From the NCBI RefSeq assembly GCF_028209395.1, contig NZ_JAQLDQ010000036.1, forward strand, positions 1-11,165: a stretch of 11,165 nucleotides of DNA, in the 5' to 3' direction. A model generated the notes under the pieces. That model saw only the letters and a list, made by a program, of their open reading frames with translations, was not told the DNA's origin and did not search any database. This stretch comes from Collinsella aerofaciens. Its GTDB lineage: Bacteria > Actinomycetota > Coriobacteriia > Coriobacteriales > Coriobacteriaceae. Position numbers and translations under genes: made by a program. Below, piece by piece: positions 1-6,929 of this stretch. Every line of letters begins with the position of its first letter. The first letter of the stretch is position 1.

Positions 1-1126
1 AGCCCGTCAGCATGGCCCCCGTCCGGGCGTCGAAGCAGTAGGGCACGCCGCCGACGGATACGGGGCCGCGCGCCAGCACGCCGGAGCCAGTCGCGTAGTA
101 CCAGGTCCCGCCGTCGAGGACCCACCCGGTCGCCATGGCGCCGGACGAATTAAACCAGTACAGGGAGCCGTTGCACTCGTGAAGGCCGGTTGCCATGGCA
201 CCGCCCGCGTCGGGCTCGAGCCAGTACCACGTGCCGCTCTGAAACAACCATCCGGCATACGCCTTGCCGTTGGAGGCTGCATAATACCAGGTGCTGTCAA
301 TTAGTTGCCAATGATAAAGGGAGACATCAACATACGCGTAGTTCATATCAACGTTGCCGTTGATTCCAGGGACTTTTCCGTTGCTCTTATACTGCCAAAA
401 ACTGTAATTGCCGGTATAGTCACATTGCGAGTTATATTGAGCAATCCAATGATCCCAAGAGCTACTCTTAAATACAGAGTCAGTCAAAATGTTGTTAAAC
501 CAATTTAAATTTGCATAAATACCAGGCTCATATCCTGCGGCAGAAATCCTATTACAAAAAACCTGCGCCCTCGATGCAATTCCGGTTTGACGTCCATTTG
601 CAATTATCGAGTTATCCTCAAGATCGTAATACACCGGCAATCTTGGATTATGTCCAGAAAGGCAATTGATCACCATTGATGCCTCATCGGCTGCCTGCTG
701 ATTATCAAAAGCATATGAATAGATATAGACGCCGTAGGGAATTCCGAGTCGCTCGCACTCAGAAATATTTCGATTAAATTGATAGTCAACTCGACCGCCC
801 CAAGATGGAGCGCCAAATCCAACACGCAGAATAGCGAAATCGATACCAGAAGCCTTAACAGCATTCCAGTCAATACGTCCTTGATGCTCACTGACATCGA
901 TGCCCTGCGCCGTAGCCCCATCGGGAAGAATGTCCATGGACAATAAGGCTATTCCATCTTCTTCGGAAGAAGCATCCTCTGCGACCAATTGCCCATCCTC
1001 ATAACGCCAGGAATTCTCAACTAGGGACCGCGCAGCTTCCGCGTTCGAGGGGAAAACAAACACAGAAATGGGCGCAAGGACCATCAGCACCAACAATGCC
1101 GAAAATAACTTAAGATGTTTGCTCAT
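1..1126 (-). CDS. GH25 family lysozyme (1,4-beta-N-acetylmuramidase) with C-terminal cell-wall-binding repeats, 3' end outside window
   Basis: Secreted muramidase expected to cleave peptidoglycan outside the membrane. The frame is open from an ATG at 1126 to the window edge (375 codons seen). Residues 1-31 are a signal peptide (basic start, hydrophobic core, AEA cleavage site). Residues 75-265 carry the GH25 signature: GIDVSEHQGRIDW with D77, YYDLED with D168 and E170 (the family's catalytic D-x-E), and NVDMN with D260. From about residue 272, aromatic/glycine binding repeats follow (WYYAASNG, WYWLEPDAGGAM, YWFNSSGAM) and run off the edge. GAGG at 1132-1135, 5 bases upstream, supports the start; an ATG at 1140 hits a stop at once. 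Base composition changes sharply near 230-260: the repeats are far richer in GC than the catalytic domain. The gene follows two other envelope genes on the same strand but lies after a terminator, so it probably has its own promoter, which I could not identify. Confidence 0.93.
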   Translation of the reverse strand, partial: MSKHLKLFSALLVLMVLAPISVFVFPSNAEAARSLVENSWRYEDGQLVAEDASSEEDGIALLSMDILPDGATAQGIDVSEHQGRIDWNAVKASGIDFAILRVGFGAPSWGGRVDYQFNRNISECERLGIPYGVYIYSYAFDNQQAADEASMVINCLSGHNPRLPVYYDLEDNSIIANGRQTGIASRAQVFCNRISAAGYEPGIYANLNWFNNILTDSVFKSSSWDHWIAQYNSQCDYTGNYSFWQYKSNGKVPGINGNVDMNYAYVDVSLYHWQLIDSTWYYAASNGKAYAGWLFQSGTWYWLEPDAGGAMATGLHECNGSLYWFNSSGAMATGWVLDGGTWYYATGSGVLARGPVSVGGVPYCFDARTGAMLTG

Positions 1127-1348
1127 GTAAACCTCGTCATTCGTTCTTGTTTGCGTTTAGCTTACAGCATGGCTGTGAAAGATTTCCGAACATCCAACTG
1201 GACAAGATGCCATCTAGGACGACAAATAACTGCACGCAATACCACAATGTAAACAAGAACTTCCCAGCAGGGTGAAACCAAGGACTCCTAGTCCCTACTC
1301 TTACCCCCCAAGAATACCGACTTCAAATAAACTTTCAAACTAGATGTC

Positions 1349-1379
1349 AAAAAGGTAGGGGACCCAGAGAGTCCCCTAC
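1349..1379 (-). terminator. Intrinsic terminator after the NlpC/P60-like gene
   Basis: A perfect 9-bp stem (GTAGGGGAC at 1355-1363 with its complement at 1371-1379) encloses a 7-base loop. On the minus strand it is followed, after one base, by five T (1349-1353). It begins 11 bases after the stop codon at 1391, as expected for the end of the minus-strand unit containing 1391-4809. Confidence 0.85.
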
Positions 1380-1390
1380 AACTCAGAATT

Positions 1391-3622
1391 CTAACGAATC
1401 AATATTACTTTCGATGGACCCAAAGCGGTCAAACCGGAGATGCGGTTTCCATAACCATCACTATGCCAGAACAAATTTTCGCTCGGCGAATTGCCCCAGA
1501 AAAAGCCAATGTGGCTATCGTCGGCATATGGGTTGTAAGGATTGAAGAACACAATGTCCCCCTTACGAGCCAAGCCACTGCGCAACAACTCATCAATAGA
1601 GTTGAAATAAGTCACGTTCGCGCACGTATCGATAGCGTAGCCGTACCAACGATAAGCGTTAACGCAGCCGCCCCTTCCGGGACCTCCACTCCAAGGGGAA
1701 TGGCTCTGCTCGGCGGCAATGGGAGCTAAATTACCGCCCGCTTTCATATACGCATGCGATACAAATCCGCCGCAGTTCATACCGGTATACCCATCCCAAC
1801 GAGGATCACCCTTTGGATACATGCATGTTTCTTGGCTAAGATGCGTATCGTAGGGTGTTCCACGGTAATAGCCATCGTTTTCGTGGCTCATAAGCCAATT
1901 GACCAGGCTGGACCTATTAACCCCCAAAACAGAACCAGACGTATTCAACCATGCACCACTTGCATTGAAGTAGTAGTCGACGCCATCGATTTTCAGCCAC
2001 CCGTTAGCAAACATAGCGCCCGAAGGCTGAAGCCAGTACCACGTGCCGCGGTCATTGAGCCATCCGGTCTTCATCTTGTAGGTGGAAGGATCCATCCAAT
2101 ACCACGCACCGTTAACATATTGCCAACCAGACTTAAGGACACCATTGGAAGATGCGTAATACCAAGTATTGCCGCTTTCGTCAGAAGCGTCTTTCGACAT
2201 AATCCAACCAGATGCTACATTGACGGCACCGTTTGCATCCGCATAGAAAACCGCGTCTCCAATATGAATCACACCTGGCAATGAAGACGAGTCAGCACGA
2301 TCAGCGACTACGGGAGATCCATCAGATGAAGTAGGCAACGGCTCGCTCAGTGCTCCAGACGAATTCGCCCATGCCATACCGTCGCTCAAGTTAATCCAGC
2401 ACGAAGATGCCATCGCACCGGAATCATAAGAAAAATAGCGCGTGTTTCCTACCGCGAATTCACCAGTACACATTGCGCCGGATACATCATCAAGGTAATA
2501 CCAGGCGCTTCCGAACTTTATCCATCGTCCTCGTTGAATAGCTCCATTTGATGCGGCGTAATACCAAGTACCATCAACAAGTGCCCAGCCTGTTGCCATG
2601 GCGCCTGAACTCGTAAGGAAATAGGTGGACGACTCCACTTGCATAAAGCCCGTGAGCATAATATGGCTTCCTGGATCCAGGTAATACCAAGAATTCCCTA
2701 GAAGTAACCAGCCTCCATGCAGTAAGCCGTTGGAGTCAGCGTAATACCAGTTGTTGTCAATAAGAGCCCACTGGGAGGAGAGCATGGCCCCTGAGCTGTT
2801 AAAGCTATAAGAGGTGCCATTACATTCTTTCAGCCCGGTGGCCATAGAACCGTCTGCAGGATCAAGCCAGTACCAACGACCCCCATCCGAGAGCCAACCC
2901 TTTACCAGGGCGCCAGAGCCGGAGAAATAATGCCAGACGGAAGCATCAAGGTGCCATCCGATAAGCATTGCGCCAGAAGAGGAGAATCCATACGTGGCTT
3001 CCCCGATCTGCAGCATTGTATCGTGGACCATCTTGCCCTCATCATCCAGCCAATACCAGTTGCTGCCGTCTGAAAGCCAGCCTTTTACCATGGCGCCAGA
3101 ACCGGAGAAATAACGCCAAGCAGAAGTGGGGCCTGTAGAATCTAGGTACCAGCCGACACGCATTGCACCCGAAGAGGAGAATCCATAAGTTGCACCCCCG
3201 ACTTGAACCAATCCATCCTGAGCCATTCGACCTTCGTCGTCGAACCAGTACCAGCTACCGTTTATGTGTCTCCAAGAAGAAACAGCGATTGTTCCGTCGG
3301 ACAAGCCCCAACGCCAATAACCAGCCCCTTCTTCGGGTGATATCCACCCCTGATGCCAAACAATTTGATTCGAAACCTCAGAAGGGGTCTCATTATCAAC
3401 CTGAGAGTTCTGCTCGACAGCGAAGGTCGATTCGCGCTGAGCATCAACGCCTGACTCGACAGAAGCAATAGCAACGTTAGATGCGGGACCTTCGTCAGTG
3501 TTATTCGAATCAAGGGCGTATAACATCGAGGGCGAACCCAAAAGGAGTCCCAAAGAAACAAGGCCCGAAAAGACCAACACCCCGAATGAGCATTTCTTCA
3601 TAGCAGCACGGTATCCAATCAC
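1391..3622 (-). CDS. Exported cell-wall-binding-repeat protein with C-terminal NlpC/P60-like peptidase domain
   Basis: Probable secreted peptidoglycan endopeptidase or amidase. Residues 1-36 (GTG start) form a signal peptide ending LYA. After a polar linker, residues about 100-564 hold some 20 aromatic/glycine repeats of about 20 residues (WYWLDDEGKM, TYGFSSSGAM), which anchor such enzymes to the wall. Residues 565-743 look like NlpC/P60: C617 in MNCGGFV as nucleophile, KGDIVFF, H704 in DSHIGFFWG, and H720 in FWHS as possible third residue. This assignment comes from motif order, so CHAP or another papain-like subfamily is possible. Start: GTG 3622 has GAGGTG 13 bases upstream inside a hairpin. 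ATG 3601 gives a classic MKKCSFG signal peptide but has no clear ribosome-binding site; either may be used. The gene lies about 60 bases after 3682-4809 on the same strand, probably one operon, and ends at the terminator at 1349-1379. Repeats 1-3 and 4-6 form a duplicated block. Confidence 0.9.
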   Translation of the reverse strand: MIGYRAAMKKCSFGVLVFSGLVSLGLLLGSPSMLYALDSNNTDEGPASNVAIASVESGVDAQRESTFAVEQNSQVDNETPSEVSNQIVWHQGWISPEEGAGYWRWGLSDGTIAVSSWRHINGSWYWFDDEGRMAQDGLVQVGGATYGFSSSGAMRVGWYLDSTGPTSAWRYFSGSGAMVKGWLSDGSNWYWLDDEGKMVHDTMLQIGEATYGFSSSGAMLIGWHLDASVWHYFSGSGALVKGWLSDGGRWYWLDPADGSMATGLKECNGTSYSFNSSGAMLSSQWALIDNNWYYADSNGLLHGGWLLLGNSWYYLDPGSHIMLTGFMQVESSTYFLTSSGAMATGWALVDGTWYYAASNGAIQRGRWIKFGSAWYYLDDVSGAMCTGEFAVGNTRYFSYDSGAMASSCWINLSDGMAWANSSGALSEPLPTSSDGSPVVADRADSSSLPGVIHIGDAVFYADANGAVNVASGWIMSKDASDESGNTWYYASSNGVLKSGWQYVNGAWYWMDPSTYKMKTGWLNDRGTWYWLQPSGAMFANGWLKIDGVDYYFNASGAWLNTSGSVLGVNRSSLVNWLMSHENDGYYRGTPYDTHLSQETCMYPKGDPRWDGYTGMNCGGFVSHAYMKAGGNLAPIAAEQSHSPWSGGPGRGGCVNAYRWYGYAIDTCANVTYFNSIDELLRSGLARKGDIVFFNPYNPYADDSHIGFFWGNSPSENLFWHSDGYGNRISGLTALGPSKVILIR
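2882..3253 (-). repeat. Tandemly duplicated three-repeat block inside the NlpC/P60-like gene
   Basis: Residues 124-187 and 189-248 (numbered from the GTG at 3622) are two copies of the same three-repeat block. Both have the order WYW.DDEG.M, ATYGFSSSGAM, YFSGSGA, VKGWLSDG. The first copy has extra residues (DSTGPTSAW) where the second has DASVW. The DNA is also clearly similar, so this is a fairly recent in-frame duplication and not just the general repeat pattern. Confidence 0.75.
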
Positions 3623-3627
3623 GCAGC

Positions 3628-3655
3628 GACCCCGTCACCTCAGGGCAACGGGGCC
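3628..3655 (-). promoter_or_regulatory. Leader hairpin carrying the candidate ribosome-binding site of the NlpC/P60-like gene
   Basis: On the minus strand, GGCCCCGT (3648-3655) can pair with ACGGGGTC (3628-3635) with one G-U pair. The 12-base loop (3636-3647) contains most of the GAGGTGA that would serve the GTG start at 3622. No T run follows, so it does not look like an intrinsic terminator. A role in setting translation between the two cell-wall genes is inference. Confidence 0.35.
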
Positions 3656-3681
3656 TCAATCAAAACTAGCTCAATAATGCG

Positions 3682-4809
3682 TTAGCCAATTTGTTGGCAG
3701 TTCTTGCACTCTCGTAAAGCACCGCGCCTCCGGGCCTCCTGGATAGAGATCTGCGAATAGCCCTTTGCGTCCTTGCCAACGGTACGACACTTATGCGTAT
3801 GGTAAACATCGCTACCGCTCTTATACCAAACTAAACCGTAGTCCGGAATCCACTTGCCGTCCTCGCCGACATAGTAGGAGCCAACCCAGGCATTCGTAGC
3901 CATGGCGCCGGAAGACTGGAGGTAGTAGTCGCCGACCCAGGCGTCGTGGGCCATAGCGCCGGAACCGCTAAAGTAGTACCAGGCGCCGCCGACCTGACGC
4001 CAGCCGGTGGCCATCGCACCGGAATCGTCGAACCAGTACCAAGAGCCACCCAGGCTGCGCCAGCCGTTAGCGACCATGGCGCCCGAGCCGTCGAGATAGA
4101 ACCACGTACCGCCGATGTTGAGCCAGCCAGTGGCCATCGCGCCGGAGGCGTTGGCGTAGTACCAGGTGCCCGAATCGTTGATCCAGCCAGTTAGCATGAC
4201 ACCGTACTCATTGAAATAGTACCAAGTTCCACCGATATTATGCCAACCGGTCAACAGCTCGCCGCTGGAAGTCGCATAGAGCCACTTTCCATAGATGGAG
4301 TCATAAATCCAGCCACTATGCTGCATGCGGCCATCAGCATTGGCGCCAGGGGTGTTCAGGAAGTAGTTTTTGCCATCAATCTGAACTCGGCCGTATGCCA
4401 TATCGTGGTTTTCGGGATAGAAGTAGTACCAATCCCCGCCGATAAGCTGCCAGTTCGACACCGCGGTCCCGTCATCGCCAAAATAGTACCAAACGGCTTC
4501 GTAATCGTTATACCACTGGTTCGTGACCATGACGCCAGTCTCGGGATCGAAATAGCGAAGGTTGCCGTCCTCGCACCGAACGAGTCCGGTCTGCATCGAG
4601 CCATCGTTGTCGAAATAATACGTTCCAGCAGGACGAGAAACAGAGAAACCTGTCAAATTGCGAGACTCGCTATGATCAATATATTGAAGACCAACGAGAG
4701 AATCAATATCAGCAAATGAGGGCGCCGGGGCAACCGTCATGCAGGCGGCGGCAAATACAGCAACTCCCAGCGCTGTTAGTCCTCGCCATCTTTCTCGAAG
4801 GTTATTCAT
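3682..4809 (-). CDS. Exported cell-wall-binding-repeat protein with C-terminal H-x3-C/CxxC tail
   Basis: A 375-residue exported protein, probably wall-attached. Residues 1-33 are a signal peptide (MNNLRERWRG, hydrophobic core, SFA cleavage). Residues about 62-322 are binding repeats such as GGTWYYFNEYGVMLTGW and SGTWYYANASGAMATGW. No lytic domain is visible. The last 52 residues differ: H337 and H339, C341, then the ISIQEARRRG segment, then C368 and C371 in ECKNC. Similar short tails (YH...C, an SLEEA-like helix, PCxxC) end many Gram-positive surface and competence proteins and look like a small metal site; the function is unknown. Start ATG 4809 has AAAGGA at 4816-4821, 6 bases upstream, and a candidate promoter at 4849-4877. 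The central repeats are GC-rich. It is probably the first gene of a unit with 1391-3622. Confidence 0.9.
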   Translation of the reverse strand: MNNLRERWRGLTALGVAVFAAACMTVAPAPSFADIDSLVGLQYIDHSESRNLTGFSVSRPAGTYYFDNDGSMQTGLVRCEDGNLRYFDPETGVMVTNQWYNDYEAVWYYFGDDGTAVSNWQLIGGDWYYFYPENHDMAYGRVQIDGKNYFLNTPGANADGRMQHSGWIYDSIYGKWLYATSSGELLTGWHNIGGTWYYFNEYGVMLTGWINDSGTWYYANASGAMATGWLNIGGTWFYLDGSGAMVANGWRSLGGSWYWFDDSGAMATGWRQVGGAWYYFSGSGAMAHDAWVGDYYLQSSGAMATNAWVGSYYVGEDGKWIPDYGLVWYKSGSDVYHTHKCRTVGKDAKGYSQISIQEARRRGALRECKNCQQIG

Positions 4810-4848
4810 ACGACATCCTTTCTCCGAGATTTAAGGCTCTCTTAAGTT

Positions 4849-4877
4849 ATTCTCAGACTATCAATTTAGTTTTTCAA
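4849..4877 (-). promoter_or_regulatory. Candidate sigma-70-type promoter for the 3682-4809 gene
   Basis: On the minus strand, TTGAAA (4872-4877, 5 of 6 to the -35 consensus) is followed by a 17-base spacer and GAGAAT (4849-4854, 4 of 6 to the -10 consensus). A start of transcription near 4842 would leave a leader of about 33 bases with the AAAGGA site. Found by eye only. Confidence 0.4.
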
Positions 4878-5387
4878 CAGGAAATCGATAAAAGGTATCT
4901 TTGTGACTGCAATTTGATGAGAGCCGCCACGTCCTTGCCGTCCCGTGCATTGTCGACAGCAACGTCTTATGGCACAAACCGGATATCCTTTTCGGCGCAA
5001 ATCGTTTGAGCAGGCGGCACGCGGAAGGAGTGTGTAGAGCGGTTTTCTGCTGGCTGCCAGCCACGGCATCCTTTCGGAAACCTAATTGCCGCCGGAATTA
5101 AAGTCCCCGGCGCGGACTCACCTTATCTCCCCGACGCGGGCTCGATATCCTCTCGGATATCTAATCGTCTTGGACTTTTACCTGCCCAAGCACAGTACAA
5201 CTTTTACGTGCCGCCACACGGAGCAAGGCTCGGGGATTATTCTCTAAAAAACCATGCTTTCAAAGCAACTTAGGCACAAACGTAGTCAAACAAAATACCT
5301 TTCAGGTCTTTCTTGAAGATAAGCAGTAGATTAAAGTATCCGACAAGAAATCCCGCATTACATTCAACCCGCAGAAAAAACAGAGCA
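4878..5387. other. Non-coding stretch with degenerate short repeats and a possible gene relic
   Basis: No convincing intact gene. On the minus strand the frame ending at the TGA near 4879 reads DVAVDNARDGKDVAALIKLQ with coding-like composition but is stopped about 30 codons upstream. A different frame before it reads NDLRRKGYPVCAI, so this may be a short broken gene. Three segments (4981-5004, 5065-5088, 5143-5167) share an ATCCT-TCGG-(C)TAAT-like core, whose complement gives AAAGGAT or GAGGAT as in ribosome-binding sites. Positions 5213-5387 are AT-rich and show nothing I can name; no clear terminator follows the DUF4365 gene. Confidence 0.4.
5104..5212. repeat. Two doublets of short direct repeats spaced 24 and 26 bp
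   Basis: TCCCCGGCGCGGACTC at 5104-5119 recurs as TCCCCGACGCGGGCTC at 5128-5143 (14 of 16 identical, 24 bp apart). ACTTTTACCTGCC at 5174-5186 recurs as ACTTTTACGTGCC at 5200-5212 (12 of 13 identical, 26 bp apart). Between the doublets is a perfect inverted repeat, GATATCC-TCTC-GGATATC, at 5144-5161. Such spacing could mean operator sites or relics; the sequence does not decide. Confidence 0.55.
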
Positions 5388-6245
5388 CTAATACTCCGCC
5401 ATGCCTTCGGACTCATATAAAAACCTCATATGATCGACATCGAATCTAAGTGATAGCACATCTATAGATTTGCGTACATCAGAACACAGGCAAACGAATT
5501 TAAAAAACGAATCAGTTAATTCGCTTTCAAACTCTTTGTCGCATATACGTTTTCCAAGCTCAATAGCTTGGCTCAATTTAGTAGCGACAAAGTGGTTGGA
5601 AATTAAACCAAGCATGTTATTAGCCTTCTCAAGGCTATCAAGAACAGGCAAAACGTATTGTATTGCGAAATCTAATGTGACGGTATCATCCTCAATATAA
5701 TTCGGAAGTCGATACGCTAAATCACATGTATTTATATAATACTTGATCCATGACTCTTTCATTTTTGGAAACCGAGAGATATGGATTAACCGACTTTCAG
5801 CAGAGGTATCGCCCAATCTATTAGAAGTTGGAATTAAAATAGTATTTGACCTTTGCTTTCGCCAAGACGAATTATCGAAATTCAATCGAACACGAATATA
5901 CTCTTGCAACCAGACAAAATAGCACGCTCCATCATCCGCTAAAGAACATCTAATTAAAAGAAAAGGTATTGCAAACATTTCAGCGTATAAAAGCGTCTTC
6001 GTATCAATGGAAAATGGAATTTCAGGTTTATCTTCGAGTGGCTTGTTTGTTCCCTTCACCTGAATTGCCATTAATTCACCAGTAGCGAATCCGTTTTCAA
6101 AGCGCTCAAAAATTTTATCGATTCCAAAATCACGTTCTGTTAAGTCTCGAACAACCCAGTTTTCAGAAGGCATAAGGGAGGTGACGAAAGAGCATGCCTC
6201 TGTATCAATTATGTGGCTATTTGGACGTTTCGGAGGATATGCCAT
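5388..6245 (-). CDS. DUF4365 domain protein (PD-(D/E)XK-nuclease-like)
   Basis: Residues 10-140 fit DUF4365: an early DTEA helix, WVVRDLTERDFGIDKIFE with D43 in GID, a short gap, then TGELMAIQVKGT with Q62 and K64. The D...QxK arrangement is that of PD-(D/E)XK nuclease folds, and DUF4365 proteins are often found in defence or mobile regions; activity here is not shown. The C-terminal half (about 140-285) is helical-looking and unrecognised. I chose ATG 6245 (285 residues) because GGAG at 6255-6258 lies 9 bases upstream and the family begins near there. The same frame is open to an ATG at 6314, adding the hydrophobic MLVVIFILSLLGALALRLME segment, but no ribosome-binding site precedes it. It overlaps the small membrane ORF 6217-6402. 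AT-rich, unlike the cell-wall genes to its left. Confidence 0.8.
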   Translation of the reverse strand: MAYPPKRPNSHIIDTEACSFVTSLMPSENWVVRDLTERDFGIDKIFERFENGFATGELMAIQVKGTNKPLEDKPEIPFSIDTKTLLYAEMFAIPFLLIRCSLADDGACYFVWLQEYIRVRLNFDNSSWRKQRSNTILIPTSNRLGDTSAESRLIHISRFPKMKESWIKYYINTCDLAYRLPNYIEDDTVTLDFAIQYVLPVLDSLEKANNMLGLISNHFVATKLSQAIELGKRICDKEFESELTDSFFKFVCLCSDVRKSIDVLSLRFDVDHMRFLYESEGMAEY

Positions 6246-6402
6246 AAAAATCAGCTCCATCAGCCTTAGCGCAAGAGCACCTAATAACGACAAAATAAAG
6301 ATAACAACCAACATAATTAGACTGCATGTCAGTTGATATCGAATAAGCGGTTAAGGACACAATAACCAATAAAACAATAGCACTCACTGTGTCCAGGGGC
6401 AT
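6217..6402 (-). CDS. Putative small membrane peptide (61 aa) overlapping the DUF4365 start
   Basis: ATG 6402 is preceded at 7 bases by GGAGGAG (6410-6416), the best ribosome-binding site I found in the window. The peptide begins MPLDTVSAIVLLVIVSLTAY, a clear single membrane segment near residues 5-23, then a polar part. It overlaps the DUF4365 gene (ATG 6245) by 29 bases in another frame, which would suit translational coupling. Size and hydrophobicity recall holin-like or type I toxin peptides, but I see no specific motif. Alternatively this is the true N-terminus of the DUF4365 protein: shifting frame once near 6315-6330 would join its membrane segment to the hydrophobic LVVIFILSLLGALALRLMEL in the DUF4365 frame, giving a two-segment membrane anchor. 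The sequence alone cannot settle this. Confidence 0.45.
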   Translation of the reverse strand: MPLDTVSAIVLLVIVSLTAYSISTDMQSNYVGCYLYFVVIRCSCAKADGADFYGISSETSK

Positions 6403-6409
6403 GGACCAT

Positions 6410-6416
6410 CTCCTCC
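6410..6416 (-). promoter_or_regulatory. Strong ribosome-binding site (GGAGGAG)
   Basis: GGAGGAG lies 7 bases upstream of ATG 6402. It is a near-ideal anti-16S match and is the main reason to believe the small ORF 6217-6402 is translated. Confidence 0.6.
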
Positions 6417-6511
6417 ATCCTTCCTGCTCGAGCACGTCAGAGTAACCACCCGGTGAAACCATTGGCCGAGAGCTGCGCCCCCAGTCCCCGGGAAGCGGCC
6501 CTCTTGATTAA

Positions 6512-6847
6512 ACTGCTCAGTATTTCGTGCTCACGGGCTCAATTCCCGGTGACCACTTGAGTCACTTCATAGTAGAGAGCAACGACAATGTCGACGCTGC
6601 AGGTCTTAAGAATACATTCGCAATAGATGTTCCGGCTGTTCACGCCACTGCAGTGAAGCTGACCGGCCTCGGCTTCTATGATCGAATTAAGCACCTGATC
6701 GGAGAGCCTGCGGATAAGCACCAGCTGTCGATCGTCCCGTCGCTGAGGTGGGGCTCAGCGAACATGTCGGGCGCGGCGTCCGCTAAGATCTACATTGCGG
6801 TCCTCATCCTTCTCAAGAACCTTCCTTGTGGTTATTTCAGATTCTAG
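6512..6847 (+). pseudogene. Unrecognised plus-strand coding remnant
   Basis: The frame from just after a TAA (6509-6511) to the TAG at 6845 reads like protein: host-like codons and mixed composition, for example KLTGLGFYDRIKHLIGEPAD and QLSIVPSLRWGSANMSG. I recognise no family. No ribosome-binding site precedes the possible GTG at 6527. A second frame just upstream (6463-6555) also looks coding (REAALLIKLLSISC), and a third continues past the end (FLVVISDSSAKAVLRQAD, about 6812-6870). Together these suggest a broken gene and not a complete one. It points towards the convergent gene at 6930-7571. Confidence 0.3.
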
Positions 6848-6929
6848 TGCGAAAGCCGTTTTGCGTCAGGCAGACGTCATCACCCCATTACGCTTACGCC
6901 ATCTATTTTTTGTGCGATCCAAAGTATCG

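Noticed and set aside
305..508. Plus-strand 67-residue ORF opposite the GH25 gene
   Set aside because: Antisense shadow of a well-supported GH25 domain; no ribosome-binding site or recognisable domain.
1754..2284. Plus-strand 176-residue ORF opposite the peptidase gene
   Set aside because: Shadow of the repeat-rich minus-strand gene; no ribosome-binding site, and its composition mirrors the antisense of the repeats.
4730..4760. Lipoprotein lipobox in the 3682-4809 protein (FAAAC)
   Set aside because: Position -3 is Ala, not Leu, Val or Ile, and a good signal peptidase I site (SFA) lies further on.
4861..5069. Two overlapping 67-residue minus-strand ORFs preceded by GAAAGGAT
   Set aside because: Both are rich in Arg and Cys and lack a recognisable domain; the short coding-like scrap lies in a third frame.
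6527..6560. tRNA-like segment around GTGCTCACGGGCTCAATTCCCGG
   Set aside because: It recalls a T-arm but no cloverleaf can be drawn around it and the bases fall within a coding-like frame.
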